Shown here: in pieces, positions 1 through 12,340 of the stretch
How positions within the stretch are numbered: the first letter of the stretch is position 1
Layout of the letters: each line of letters begins with the position of its first letter
The notes under the pieces: generated by a model
Database searches by the model: none
Seen by the model: only the letters and a program-made list of their open reading frames with translations
Told to the model about the DNA's origin: nothing
Origin: Callorhinus ursinus
Lineage: Eukaryota > Chordata > Mammalia > Carnivora > Otariidae
Reading direction: 5' to 3'
Assembly (NCBI RefSeq): GCF_003265705.1
Contig: NW_020312827.1
Span: 19,224,711-19,288,710 of the forward strand
DNA length: 64,000 nucleotides
Translations under genes and position numbers: made by a program

Positions 1-70
1 CACTCCCCCTGCTTGTGTTCCCTTTCTCTATGTGTCTCTCTCTGTCAAATAAATAAAATCTTTAAAAAAA
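1..70 (+). mobile_element. SINEC, 3' part only (cut by window start)
   Basis: The CT-rich body and the TGTCAAATAAATAAAATC tail with an A-run match the 3' end of the Carnivora tRNA-derived SINE. The tRNA-like head lies outside the window, so length and upstream target-site duplication cannot be judged. Confidence 0.9.
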
Positions 71-547
71 TATATTTCCTCAAACACTGAAAGGGTAAAA
101 TACAGATATTACAAGAATTCTGCAGACCAAAGGAAAAGTCAAATTTACACAGATTTTATCTTAATAAACATAAAAGTTTTCTAAAAGTCATTACTCTCCT
201 AAGATAAAATAAAACACTCCAGCAGCTACTTATTACAGAGTCATCAGTAGAATACATTCAAGAATGAGAGGTAAAGTTAATGGATGACTTTTAATTCTGT
301 GTTATACCTCACTCTCCTTACCTTATTTCCATTTCTCCTGTTAAGATGTGTCCTGAATTTTCAACTTCATTCGAAATAGTCAAGGCCATCACAAAGGGAA
401 CTCTAAAAAGCTCATTGCTTAGGCAATCACATCTACACAGTTATCTATTAAGAGAAGTAAACCATCAGTGTTTTTAGTTTGTATAATTTTTTGGTGATCG
501 GGGGTGAACAATTTGGCTATTAAAATTATAATATTTGTATTTATATA
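71..547. other. Unassigned AT-rich DNA
   Basis: No recognisable repeat, gene or RNA. Composition is AT-rich with short homopolymers only. Confidence 0.5.
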
Positions 548-650
548 TTCAACAAATATTTATTGATCAAGACCCTGTCCATATGCTGAAGCAATAGACT
601 ACCTACCTCATAGAGTTTATAGTCTAATTAATCTTTAAGAATAATTTTAT
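548..650 (-). mobile_element. L2 3'-end relic, antisense
   Basis: CAACAAATATTTATTGA followed by a degraded block ending in TAGAGTTTATAGTCTAAT resembles the reverse complement of the L2 LINE 3' end. It is short and diverged, so the call is tentative. The next 230 bases hold nothing I recognise. Confidence 0.4.
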
Positions 651-880
651 ATATTTTCTAACACAAAAAAGAGACTATGTAGGGAAATTTATTGCAAAAT
701 GCAAACACAATATGATGGTTACTCTTACCATCATTTATATTTTAGTAACTGAAGATATGTCCAATTTATCCCTTGAATAAATTATATGCCTTCTATAACA
801 TCAAAACTGTGATGTGAACTTCAGAGAGTATTAATGAATTCAACAGTATGAAACATGCATTTAAAAATATCAGGTGACAC

Positions 881-1170
881 TTTGTTAATGGGATTTTAAA
901 TTGATGCAACTTCTTTGGAGGGCATTTTGGCAGTGACTTTTAAAATGCAAAATGCCTTTATCTATTGACCCAGGAATTCCATATCTAGGGACCTAACTAG
1001 AATATATTTACATATCTAGAAAAAGATGAGGTTATAAGACTTTTTTATAGCATTGTTGATATTAGAAAAAAATGGAAATAACCAAATGCCTTTCATTAGA
1101 AAAATCATTAAAAACATAAAATATGATATACCCAAATAATACAATACCACCAACTACCCTAAAACAGTAT
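881..1170 (+). mobile_element. Ancient L1 3' UTR fragment (L1M class)
   Basis: The run 'GACCCAGGAATTCCATATCT ... TAGCATTGTTGATATTAG ... TGGAAATAACCAAATGCC' follows the order of old mammalian L1 3' UTR sequence (bacteria-sized spacing, sense strand). It is diverged and without a clear poly(A) or TSD, in keeping with a pre-carnivoran insertion. Confidence 0.55.
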
Positions 1171-2897
1171 ATCTAAGAAAAGCTCTCCAAAATAAATTTG
1201 TGAACACACATTTTTTTGTTATATTTACCCAAGCAACACCCCTCTTCCTACCCCAAATTTCCTACTTCCCCTACTATCCCAAGACTTAGATTATAAGGCA
1301 TCCTGTTTTCATGGTTCCAGAGAAGGGTAAACACAAGAAACCAAGAAATCTACTGAAATGCCAAGATCTATGGCCTCCTTCCCAAGAGCAATGATAATAA
1401 CAAGAGTTATCCCAAGATAACTGGAGTTAACCAAGAAGAGACAAGATCTAAGTCTCAATTCCCAAGTAATGCCAAAAAACATCAAAATCTTGACCTCTCC
1501 ATCCCACCACCACACGTGCACACCTGGAGTGACCAAGAAGCTGCAGAAGGATTGGCTGCATAATACATCTGGGGAGATGTTGCAAAGGAAAACCCCTGCA
1601 AGCCCCAGCATAGACCAGAGAATCAGTGGAATAATTTCTGGTTAGTTCAAGTAAGCACACAAGAGAACTAAGCATCAGTGATCACTGGCACATCAAAGTA
1701 GCATGGTCAATCAGAAAAATGTTGCCTGTGCCCTCAGGAGATCCACAGAGCCAGCCTCAAAGAGGCCTGGCAAAAAGCAATGAGAGATGGCTTATTAGTA
1801 ACCCGTGAAGATACTATCTCAGATGGTAAGTAGCACTATAGTGCACAGAGAATGAAGAAATTCCAGCACCTACTCCCTCCCCACATTTCATGCTGTGCAC
1901 TTCCTACATCCCTGAGATGCTACTTCAGGGGAAACAACAAGCATTTGCGAAGTTTACCAAGATTTTGCTTCTGCAACAGGTGGATGTTCAAAATAACATG
2001 TAAGTGAAAAGGTTAACAAATAAAGCTACATTTCATGAAAATCTGAATTTGTGGGCTGAGATTTATAGGAACTATGTTTTGATAAGAGGGAAAACAAAAG
2101 TAAAAATGAGTGTACTATTTGCTCCCATTTACATGTCTATATATTCACAGACCATTTCCAGAAAGAAACATAAGAAAATGTTAATGGTAATTGACACGAG
2201 TTATTTAAAAATATGAAATTTTAAAAAATAGTGACTAGACATTGAAGACATTATGAATATGGGTCATTGTCAAAACACATTTAATAGCAAGTCTTTCTCT
2301 TCCAACTAGCCACAGGCAAGTTCTAACAATCTGAGTGAAAAAACACAACTCATTTTCTTGTTTGAAATGTGACATTTCTCTTGATTTTTTTTCTCTGCAG
2401 GGTAGTTGCCATTGTTTCTATCTTCAGAGTATCCTGAATTTAGGTCAATAGATCTTGACCTGCCAGAGCTATGTTCAAACAGCTCCAGAAATCAGAAATG
2501 GATTGCTTTTAATAATTTTTTTCTAAAAGCATCCTCTGTAATTGGCAATTAACCTTAGAACGTTCTCTAGTATTTAACTTTCCTTCTAAACACTGTCTTT
2601 TAAAAAGTTTGGGGTTAATTGTAATGGAAGAGACATACTGGGCCCTTAAAATGTTGCTAGGGTGAACAATTAAATGTTATTTAAAGACAGTAAGACGGTA
2701 TGTCAAAGAGACATCCCCAGGACTCTATTCCTTTTCTGTATATTGGCCCTTTCTTCACTAAAGGGTTAATATAAAGCTATGGATACTTAGAAAAAGAAAA
2801 TCAAGGTTCCTAATGCGGTATCTATGTGTTTCTATTCTACCTCTCTGCTCCCAAACCCACATCCACCCTCCCTTGACCATCCTCTCATTCTTTGTCC
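1171..2897. other. Unassigned, possibly very old repeat DNA
   Basis: The segment 1220-1900 is less AT-rich than its surroundings and contains many CCAAGA-type words, but I cannot match it to a family or protein. Small reading frames on both strands overlap each other and none resembles a known protein. 1900-2897 is plain AT-rich DNA. Confidence 0.4.
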
Positions 2898-3093
2898 TTT
2901 TTTTTTCAAGTTTATTTATTACTGGGGGGCGGGGAGGGCAGGTAGGGGCACAGGGAGAGAAAGAGAGAGTCTTAAGCAGACTCTGCGCTGAGCGCTGAGC
3001 CCTATGTGGGACTCCATTCCACAACCCTGAGATCACGACCTTAGCTGAAACCAAGAGTCAGACCCTTAACCAGCTGTGCGACCTAGGCGCCCC
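2898..3093 (-). mobile_element. SINEC, antisense, diverged
   Basis: A T-run and TTTATTTATT lead into the reverse-complemented body (AGAGAGAAAGAGAGAG, CCCTGAGATCACGACC) and end in the reversed head AGGCGCCCC. Many substitutions suggest an older SINEC copy. No convincing TSD. Confidence 0.9.
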
Positions 3094-3227
3094 TCTCTCT
3101 TTTATTTGTCCACATTCGTTTTGTACTTAGGCTTATTTGTTGCACTCATGGACAACTACTAAAAATACCTTACCCTTGGATTATGCCTAGTACCTCATAA
3201 AAAAACTTAAATATCCAACATTTCTTT

Positions 3228-3400
3228 TTTTTTAAGATTTTATTTATTTATTTGCGAGAGAGAGGGGGAGCAGCAGATGGAGAGGGAGAAGCAGGCTCTC
3301 CATTGAGCAGGAACCCCGACGTGGCTCCATCCCAGGACCCTGGGATCATGACCCAAGCCAAAGGCAGATGCTTAACCAACTGAGCCACCCAGGCATCCCT
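3228..3400 (-). mobile_element. SINEC, antisense, with 12-bp TSD
   Basis: The reversed tail (TTTAAGATTTTATTTATTTA), body and head (GAGCCACCCAGGCATCCC) are present. It is flanked by perfect direct repeats CAACATTTCTTT at 3216-3227 and 3401-3412, the signature of L1-mediated insertion. Confidence 0.95.
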
Positions 3401-3429
3401 CAACATTTCTTTCAATGTTCATAACAGAG

Positions 3430-3600
3430 TCTGAGACAATCAAGGCAAGACTTTTCCTATTTATAGATGAGAAAATATATACACTTTCCCAAGATTAAAT
3501 AAACTCTCAGATTCAGGTTAAGCCAGAAATCTACATCCTCATTTAGTTTTACATCTTTCAATAGCATTAGACTACCTCATTTATGGCATCTGAAATTAAA
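3430..3600 (-). mobile_element. MIR relic, antisense
   Basis: TTTATAGATGAGAAAATAT, then CTTTCCCAAGATTAAATAA, then GCCAGAAATCTACATC reproduce the reversed core of the mammalian-wide MIR SINE (CCCATTTTACAGATGAGGAA and downstream). Degraded, no TSD. Confidence 0.55.
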
Positions 3601-4237
3601 TAGCCTGGTGGACACCGCTTCTGAGTCAGAAGGACCAATATATTCACAATGAGTTAGGCATGGTAGGCCCCATTAGTTGGGCTTTGAGAAATACGTCCTA
3701 AAGATCCACACCGCCTGAATCTTACTCTGAAAGCATTCCAAGGACACTAGCCTTACCATGAGTGTACTTAATAATTTCATGTACCTCTGAGAATGGTGGC
3801 AAGAGTAACTGTAACCAGGGTAAACTTTTGTTCTCCCCAGCCCTTCCAGCTGTCCAGCTCTCCTCAAGAAAGCATGCTACACATTTATTCTAAAAATCAA
3901 TGCAAAATCATCTAGGTCCTTCCTGTAGGTCACTAAATATTTTTCACAGATTTAATGCCAGAGACATAGTATATGAAATATACTATAATATGAAAAATCA
4001 CTCTGAAAACTATCAAGGGTTATAAATATAAGTTATGAGCTCCTTTAATTAAATAACTTTTCTAGTCAACAAATGGTAGCCTGTCACCATAAAAAGTTAA
4101 CAAAGCTTACAAAATTACCAACCTTTTGTTCAAGGTTTTGGGTGAAGGTGACTATATATCAAATACTAACATTAACCCATTAACTCCAGTGAACCTATAA
4201 CTAAAACTGTTAACAATAACTGTGAAAGAAGTAATTT
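3601..4237. other. Unassigned AT-rich DNA
   Basis: No gene or recognisable repeat seen. Confidence 0.5.
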
Positions 4238-4438
4238 GGGGCACCTGGGTGCCACGGTCAGTGAAGTGTCTGACTCTTGGTTTCAGCTCAGGTCATGATC
4301 TCAGGGTTGTGAGATGGAGCCCCGCAATGGACTCCATGCTCAGTGGGGAGCCTGTTTGAGAATCTCTCTCTCCTTGCCTTTGCCCCTTCCCCTGCTCACA
4401 CACACTCTCAAAATAAATAAATACAATCTTAAAAAAAA
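4238..4438 (+). mobile_element. SINEC, sense, diverged
   Basis: Head GGGGCACCTGGGTGCCACGG, then AGCTCAGGTCATGATCTCAG, CTCAGTGGGGAGCCTG and an AAATAAATAAATACAATCTT tail. The body retains the longer CTC-rich older type. No clean TSD. Confidence 0.93.
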
Positions 4439-4614
4439 GGATTTATAAAATGTGTTTTGAACATAAACCATGTCTTTTTGGACTATAATATGTGCCAGAA
4501 ATACAACAATAAACATGGCACCTGCTCTCATGATGCTTATACTTACATCACAGTGGGAGGGAGAAAATTAATCAGATGATATAATCAAATGATTACAAAG
4601 GAAAGGAGTAACTT

Positions 4615-4770
4615 AAAGACCCAATATTCTCATCTGTACAATGAAGATAACAATTTTACCTAACTTGTAGCTTATTATAAGATTGAATAAGTTTAATGTA
4701 TGTAAAATGTTTATCCCACCCAGTGTCTGACACATAGTATGCACATACAGATGCTAATCTGTTTATTATG
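4615..4770 (+). mobile_element. MIR relic, sense
   Basis: TTCTCATCTGTACAATGAAG, then ACCTAACTTGTAGCTTATTA, then GTGTCTGACACATAGTATGC follow the MIR core and 3' region in order (CTCATCTGTAAAATGGGG ... GTGCCTGGCACATAGTA in the family). 4771-5079 holds nothing else I recognise. Confidence 0.7.
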
Positions 4771-5415
4771 TCAGTCCAGTCACATCTACAAATTAATGAG
4801 TATGAACTAAATGAAAATAAAATATATTGTTTATTTTAAATATTTGTTTAGATATAGCATCTCTCTGAATAAATATAGAATTTAAATATAATTTTACTTT
4901 TCTCCCTTTCTCCACAATCATTCATTCTGTCATGTGTAATATTAGTCAATCTAGTTATTTACAATTTACCACAAAGAAACTCATGGCTGGTTTATACAAC
5001 ACATAAAATCTGGCATAGCATTATCAAAAATACGTATGCATTACCTAGCACCTGCCACATATTTGGACACCAAATTAAATGGTGGAAATCATACAGTATG
5101 TAGCCTTTTCTGATTGGCTTAACTTAGGAATATGCATTTAAAGTTACTCCATGTCTTTTTATGGTTTGATAGCTCATTTATTTTTAGCTCTGAATAATAT
5201 CCCATTATCTGGATGTACCACAATTTATTTATCTATTCTCTTACTGAAGGACATATTGGTGGCTGCCAAGTGTTGGCAGTTATGAATAAAGCTACTATAA
5301 GCATCTATGTACAGGTTTTATGGGGATACAAGTCTTCTCTACTCTTTTGGGTAAATACCAAGGATGGCAATTGCTGGATTACATGGTGAGAAAATGTTTA
5401 GTTTTATAAGAAACT

Positions 5416-5511
5416 GGGTGTTATATGCAACTAATGAATTGTTGAACACTACATCAAAAACTAATGATGTACTATATGTTGGCTAATTGAACATAATAAA
5501 TAAAAATAAAT

Positions 5512-5550
<39 letters not shown>

Positions 5551-5565
5551 TTTTCTCCCCCCAAA
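5416..5565 (+). mobile_element. Carnivoran L1 3' end nested in the antisense L1
   Basis: GGGTGTTATATGCAACTAATG through ACATCAAAAACTAATGATGT is the 3' terminus of the carnivoran L1. It is bounded by the 8-bp direct repeat AAGAAACT (5408-5415 and 5566-5573), which restores the interrupted older L1 when removed. The A-rich tail runs into a long (TTTA)n block at 5511-5554. Confidence 0.85.
5511..5554. repeat. (TTTA)n microsatellite
   Basis: About eleven TTTA units. They directly follow AAATAAATAAAAATAAA, so the two arms are complementary and could fold into a hairpin. Confidence 0.95.
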
Positions 5566-5769
5566 AAGAAACTGCCAAACTGTCTTCCAAATTGGCTTTA
5601 CCATTTGGGATTCCCACTAGCAATGACTGAGACCTCCTATTATTCCACATCCTCATCAACATTTTTTATTGTCAGTGTTCTAGATTTTGGCCATTCTAAT
5701 AGGTGTAGAGTGGCATTTTGTGGCTTTTTAATTTGCATTTCCCTAATGACATATGATATGGAGAATCTT

Positions 5770-5915
5770 TTTTTTTTTTTTTTTTTTTTACTTAGGCTCC
5801 AAACCCAGCATGGAGCCCAGTGCAAGGCTTGAACTCACAAAGCTGAGATCAAGACCTGAGCTAAGATCAAGAGTCAGACAGACACTTAACCCACTGAGCC
5901 ATCCTGGCGCCCCTA
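5770..5915 (-). mobile_element. SINEC, antisense, short older type, 9-bp TSD
   Basis: A long T-run, ACTTAGGCTCCAAACCCAGC and the reversed head CTGAGCCATCCTGGCGCCCC give a short SINEC without the CT-rich body. Flanking repeats GAGAATCTT are at 5761-5769 and 5916-5924. Inserted into the antisense L1. Confidence 0.93.
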
Positions 5916-6510
5916 GAGAATCTTCTTATATGCTTATTTACCATCTTCAAATCTTCTTTGGTAAGAAGTCTGTTAAAGTCTTTGACCCATTTTTTTAATT
6001 GGGTTGTTTTCTTATAGTTGGGTCTTAGGAGTTCTTTGTATATTTTAGGTAACAGTCCTTTATCAGGCATGCCTTCTCAAGTATTTTCTCCCAATCTGTG
6101 GCTTGTCCTCTCATTCCTCTGACATTTTTCTTCACAGAGCAGAAGTTTCTAATTTTAGTAAAGTCCAGTTTATCAATTACTTCTCTCATGGATCATGCCT
6201 TTGGTGTTGTATGTAAAAAGTCATTGTCATACTCAAGGCCATCTAGGTTTTCACTTGAGTTATCTTCTAGGAATTTTATAGTTTTGTGTTTTACATTTAG
6301 GTCTATGATTCATTTTGAGTTAATTTTTGTAAAGGAATAACATCTATGTTTAGATTCATTTCTTCACATGTGGATGTCCAATTGTTCCAGCACAATTTGA
6401 AGAGACTATCTTTGCTCCATTGTTTTGCCTCTGCTCCTTTGTCAAAGATCACTTGACTATATTTGGGTAGGTCTGTTTTTGAGCTCTCTATTCTTTTCCA
6501 TTGAATATTC

Positions 6511-6718
6511 TTTTTTTATTTTTAAAGAAAGATTTTTTTATAAAGATGTTATTTATTTATTTGAGAGAGAGAGAGCACAAGCAGGGGGAGCGGCCGGCAG
6601 AGGGAGAAGCAGGCTACCCACTGAGCAGGGATCCCGACGCAGGGCTCTATCCCAGGACCCTGGGATCATGCCTGAGTTGAAGGCAGACGCTTAACCAACT
6701 AAGCCACCCAGGTGCCCC
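6511..6718 (-). mobile_element. SINEC, antisense
   Basis: Reversed tail (ATTTATTTATTTGAGAGAG), body (GCAGAGGGAGAAGCAGGCTA; CCCAGGACCCTGGGATCATG) and head (GCCACCCAGGTGCCCC). Nested in the antisense L1. Flanks GAATATTCT and GAGTATTTCT could be a mutated TSD. Confidence 0.95.
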
Positions 6719-6940
6719 GAGTATTTCTCCTTTTACCAAAAACACACTGTCTTGATTTTTGTAGCATTATAATAAGTCTTGAAGTCAGATAGTGCCAGTG
6801 TTTCAATTTTGTTCTTCTCCTTCAATATTGTGTTGGGTATTCTGGGCCTTTTGCCTCTCCATATAAATTTTCAGTTCACCAATATACACAAAATTACTTG
6901 CTGGGATTTTGATGAGATTGCACTGAATCATTATCAATGT

Positions 6941-7057
6941 CCTTTTTAAATATTTTTAATATTTTTAAATAAACTCTAGCACCAACATGGGGCTCGAATT
7001 CATCACCCCAAGATGAAGAGTTGCATGCTCTACTGACTGAGACAACCAGGTGTCCCC
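6941..7057 (-). mobile_element. SINEC, antisense, short type, 7-bp TSD
   Basis: AGATGAAGAGTTGCATGCTC and the reversed head ACCAGGTGTCCCC mark an older short SINEC lacking the CT body. TCAATGT occurs at 6934-6940 and 7058-7064. The old L1 is not recognisable beyond this point. Confidence 0.85.
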
Positions 7058-7064
7058 TCAATGT

Positions 7065-9779
7065 TTTTTAATAGAGAGTTACCAAATATCAACAAAATTA
7101 CTATTAGTTGTTTCTTTCCTTGTGGAAGTTTAAACAAGGTTAGTCCCAAGTTTAGAACAGCAAGTTTTCATGGGACACAGTGAAACACTGTATGGCCATC
7201 CTAAATATAGTAATCCACAGTTCTTAAATTCTTTAACTCTTTGAGAGTCCTATTACTGTCATGCAAAAGAGCAATGATCCAAAACCTTAATCAATTCTAT
7301 TTCTTTGAACCTGTCTTCTAATAAGCCTCCAATAATGAACTGCCAGTTATTGACTACATAGTAGTGTCATGGAGTTTTCCTCACATTGTCTTCAACACTC
7401 GTAAAGACTCTGCAAGGAAGACACTATTACCCCTATATTACCTGATACTGATTTATACCAGTAATTTGCCCAATGGTTAAATGCCCAATTGTCACTATCA
7501 CAGGCAAGATACCCAACTATGACTTTACATTCTACCATATTATATCTCTGCCAAATAAAGCAAAAAGTGAAAAGTATACCTTGATACAGAGAAATTAAAC
7601 CACCAAAAAAAATTCAGCCATAATTGTAAAATCCTCTGGATAATCAATCTGAGAAGGAGACATCATTCAGGATTGTTATTTTTGAAGTAGAACTTTTCAC
7701 ACATTGATAGCAACATGATGTAGGGAGGTGAAAAATAGATCTGATAACCTTTCATTGGTGTATTTTTCATTTAGTAATCACTAGATATTATTTACAAAAG
7801 TTTTTGGTAAGTTTTATCCCTCTATTTCCATCTTTCTTGAGTCAAAGATGTCTTTCCTTAAAATAATAAGAATTCTATCAACTAATCTCTTACAAATATT
7901 GACTGAGTTGGGTCAGTACTTCTTAATAAGCACTGGCCTCATCTATGTTCAGAGGTATAAAGATAATATAATATGATTATACCTTCTATAGACACAAATG
8001 ATTTATACTTATGAAGAATTATAATTGTAGTGAGTCACTGCAAATTTGAGAACTCGTGGAGTTCTGCTCTGAGGTTTGCTGGAGAAGCACCCCCTGCACT
8101 ACCACTGTTTGTTAATTGCGCTTGTGGAAAGTTCAGAGCAATGATTGGGCATGCCAGGATTCATCTGCCAAGTAACAATTATGAATCCCAGCAGGGAGCA
8201 GAAGGGCATGTATTGCCCAAAACAGCAAACAGATCCTAAGAAGGAAGAGAATTACTATGAGGAGTCAGAAAAAAAAAAAAAACTAATTTTTAAAAAGGAA
8301 AATAATACACCACAAATTATGTTAAGAATGAAATAATAAGTTAAAGAAAATTATCATAGTTAGAGTAACAAAGTTAAATTCAGGGAGAGAAATGGTAACA
8401 CAAAATGGTTTAGTTACAAAGTCAGTTCTTACCCTAGGACTTGTTCAAAAGAGAATGGTAGCAAAGAGCAAAGAACAGCTGTTTAATGGTATACAAAATG
8501 AGAGACTAATTTAAGAGAGACTTTAAAACTTTAACTATCACAGATTCAGAGAAATCAAACACGAAAAAGAAACAAAGGAGAGGGAGAGAGGAGAAAGGAA
8601 AGGAAGAGAGACAAACCACTTCCATGCATATTGGAAACCTGTCAGAGAAGTTTTGATTTTTCTGGTGTTAGCTGTAAATGGAACCAGGATGTTAAGAACA
8701 GCCATTATTTGAGGCAAAGTCTTTGGTATTGATATTTTTATCAGTAGAGAACTTGAGGGCTTGTTTTCTTTTTTATCAATTACCATTTCCTGCTGATGTG
8801 TTTGTGTGTGTCTCCTACTTCCAGAACATATGATTCATTTAACTGGGACCTTGTCTGCCTTATTAACTACTCTATCTTCAGTGCCTATAAGAATCCCAGG
8901 TACAACTCAAAAAATATTTATTAATTCTAAGACTTGTCTTTGCATATCCAAAGACATTTGCTTTGTCATCATCCTTGATTGCTTGTCTAGCTTATATAGA
9001 CTCTAGATTCAAAACTGTATGTTTCAGAACTTTGAGGGCATTTCCCTTTTTTTTCCCCTAGCATCCACTCTTGCTAATGAACAAAGAAACAAATAAACAA
9101 AAACACTAAACCTTCTAATTTTTATTCCTTTGTATGATATTATCTTTCTCTCTTTTCCTTCATTCTTACCTTGTAGTCTGAAGTTTTTTGAAGAATTTTC
9201 CCATTCATCTGATTTGGGATTTTTAGGCAACTTCAATATATAATTTATGTTATCATTATCTCTGGGAAATGCCCTACAATTATCACTTTGGTTATTATGT
9301 CACTTCCATTTCTTTGTTGCCTCTGTAAAACTCCTATAGTCAAATATCCTTGATTAATCATCTGTGTCTTGTATTTTCTCTCATTTTCCTTAACCTTCCT
9401 ATTTTTTCATTTATTTACACTAGAGATCTCAGCACTTCACTCTGGGACACCAATTCCCATCCCTGCAGACCTAGATCCCTCCAAAAGGTTTGGTCAACTT
9501 TTTGAAAGGGAAACCTTTGGTTTTGTCTCATAGTATAAACTGACTATTGGTCCTTCAGCAAAATGTGTCTGTGATAATAAAGATGAAGTGAATTGCTCCA
9601 TATAGTCCATATACATGCTTACAATTACTTCCTATTTGCAACTCTTTTCTCCCTTTGGCCCTCTCTAACCCTCAAATCTCATCATGGGACTTTGTGTTAT
9701 GCCACAAGGCAAAATCTACACATGTATATGCTTTAGCCTCCTTCAAGTTTTCTAGCCCCAGCTTTTAGCTTTATTTCTT
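7065..9779. other. Unassigned AT-rich DNA with one MIR-like relic
   Basis: 7370-7530 has a TTTTCCTCACATTGTCTTCA ... TATTACCCCTATATTACCTG order like an antisense MIR, at low confidence. The rest has no recognised repeat or gene. 8030-8240 is slightly GC-richer with overlapping reading frames, but no protein similarity is evident. Confidence 0.45.
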
Positions 9780-9905
9780 GATCCATTCAACAAAATGTAC
9801 TGAGTATCTCCTCTGTTCTAAGAACTGTTCTAGATTCTGAAGTATCACTAACAAACCAGGCTTTAGTAAATATTCTCTCATCTAAACTGTATCTTCCAGG
9901 AATGC
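9780..9905 (-). mobile_element. L2 3'-end relic, antisense
   Basis: CATTCAACAAAATGTACTGAGTATCTCC, then AAGAACTGTTCTAGATTCTG, then CACTAACAAACCAGG match the reversed L2 terminus (ATTCAACAAATATTTATTGA ... CTGTTCTAGG ... GTGAACAA). Confidence 0.6.
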
Positions 9906-12329
9906 ATTGCATTCTTATACCTGATGATGATCTCCTCTCCTGTCCTGTCAGCTATTTATATACAGTTAGGACTATTTAAATGGTGTCCTAAGGAAAAAAA
10001 AAGACTTTATATTATTGGTCTCCTACTTTGGACTACAATCTACATCTAACATGTTGGTTCTGAATTTTATTTTACTTATTGAAGAGATGTAAAAATAATT
10101 TCTGATTTAATTGTATGCTAGAGAATTGCCTTATTTTCAGGTTGTTTTATTTAATGATGGTTCCTTGAACATCATTTTGGTGTTCAGCAACCAACGTGGA
10201 ATATTTGTTATTAAATCCATGTCAGTCTTTTTCCATGTCAAAAAAAAAAAATAAATAAAAACAAAAGACAAAAGAAACAACAGTTTTTGAGAGACAGTGT
10301 AGTCCAATATAAGGGCTATAGACTTTGTAATAAAAAAAAAAGGCTTGAATTAGATTTCTTGTTCTGCCACCTACTAGATAAAAGAGATGGAGTATTTCAA
10401 TTCAGAGATTCTATTTTCTTATATGAAAACTTAGATTAAATTATGTTTGATGAAAAAATGCAATAAAGGTTAAAAATAATGCATGTAAGTCATACTCAGT
10501 ACACAGAATATAATACATGCTCAATAACTATAGTAGGCATAAATAGGCACGAACACTGTGAGAAGAGATGGCATTTTAAGAAACTATAAAAGAGAATTAA
10601 CTTTAGTGGTCTAAACTAAAGTCAAAGCCATTATCTTAATCTGGACCTCACTGTCATGAGCTCTATGAGCTAATATTTAGATTAAATGGTTTAAATGTAC
10701 TATGGTTACATGAAGAAAAAAACTGTGTATATATATATATATATATGTAGACACATGGACACACCACATACAAATATACACATATGTGTACACACACATA
10801 ATCTGAAAGAGATAAGCAGCTGGGGTAACTGAGTTTTGACAACTAATAGTTAAATCTTCCATGATTTTCTTAAACAAAGTCAAATCATTACTTTGCAAGG
10901 TATTGTTTGGCTTAAAGAACCAGTAATAATTGTATTTCACATGTACAGGGGGAAAAAAAGTACAATAAAGAACAAGGCTTTTTGTAAATTACCCCTGGAC
11001 TTCTTATCAGAATTTGTAAATAAAGAATTCTTCCTCCTCATTGAAATAGATCCTGTGGGTGAGTGAAGAATTTGTGGTGATATATATGGGGCACGGAGAG
11101 AGAATAATTTCCCATTAGATTTTTTATAGATATTTTATTGTATATCTACTTAAGCAAAGTTCCATCTTGTTTACTTTGAAATGTTGCCCTCAATTCTGTC
11201 AAGATTTTACAAATCTGCAGAGTAGAACATTCAGAGTAATGCATTGTGCTTTGCATTCTACATTGTATAATGACTTCTTTAATTAGGTTTCGAGATGTAG
11301 ATTTGTCAAGACAACATTTAATTTGAGCCATCACCTTAATTTTCAAATCCATATGGTTTAATCATCCCGTTGAGAAGAGTTGGAAAACACCTAGCTGAGG
11401 CTGACTTATAACTTCCTCGCACAATTTCTCAAAGGCTGTTCTTAGAAGTTTTCTTTTCTCATGGAGATTAGGGTAACTCCTCTCAGTTTTCTCCTCTTGG
11501 CAATCAAAATATCTAATACATAACTTAGTTTTCTTTTCTCTGCTCCTACCCTCTTTAAATTGCCATGGCAATGAGAACACTGCTCCTTCTATTTAGGAAA
11601 GATGACATTTAGCAACGCTTTGCTGATATTACTTCATATGTATGTGCCCTAGAGTCACTTGAACTGTTGGTCACAGATTCATGAATTCTCAAATATATGG
11701 ATTCCACCATCTGTTTATTACATCTTGAATCAAAATATCTAATCAGAATCCTTTTTGACTAAGGGCATGTTTGTATGTGTTCTCTGCCCCTGTCTTGACA
11801 GTTCCATTTTTTTTTCCTTCTCTCTAAACATTTGCAGAAAAATGAATAAAATGAAACAAAGTCCCGTTTCAGATAATTAAGACAATATATCTGAGGATAT
11901 TATCAAAGGTCTCTTGCCTACGGTAAGACAAGTCCCATGGTAAAGCTGACCTCTGTCTTCTGCTCATCTTTTTATAAAGATCTATGTATGTCATATTAAC
12001 AGAGCCTTAGTGCTGCTGCCTTCAATGTGGCAACTCCAGAACTCTGAGCTTTTGCCCCCAAAAAGAATGTCAATAGTGACACCCATCTGCACAGGGAAAA
12101 TTTGTAACCCTTTCCTTCTACTGTTATTGTTTTAACAAACCATAAAGGCCTGTAGCTGCTCTGAGGATAAGTGTTCCGTAATGCCTATGGTTACTTCTCA
12201 AAATGGCCAATGGGTCTCTATGATACAAATGATAAACAAAAGGGCAGCTCTATCGTGTCTGACTAGATATTTCTTGTGAAACAATTCTGGCCCAACAAGA
12301 CATAAGAACTTGAAACAAGTTGTTTTTTT
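9906..12329. other. Unassigned DNA with A-rich tracts and a MIR relic
   Basis: An A-run at 10240-10275 is followed at 10290-10540 by a probable sense MIR (GTTCTGCCACCTACTAGATA ... ACATGCTCAATAACTAT). The (TA)n tract is listed separately. 10760-12329 shows no repeat or gene I recognise. Confidence 0.45.
10725..10747. repeat. (TA)n microsatellite
   Basis: About eleven TA units, followed by imperfect CA-rich sequence to about 10800. Confidence 0.95.
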
Positions 12330-12340
12330 AAGATATCTGA

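Larger units (their letters stand above)
5080..6940 (-). mobile_element. Old L1 (L1MA/MB-like), antisense, 3' UTR into ORF2
   Basis: Reverse-complemented L1 reads from the 3' UTR at the low-coordinate end (GAATAATATCCCATTATCTG; TGTACAGGTTTTATGGGGAT) into the ORF2 3' end (TTTATCAGGCATGCC; TGTCCAATTGTTCCAGCA; GGGATTTTGATGAGATTGCA). The element is 5'-truncated near 6940. It is split by four later insertions at 5416-5565, 5770-5915, 6511-6718 and 6941-7057, so it is older than all of them. The reading frame is heavily decayed and no enzyme is encoded. Confidence 0.9.
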
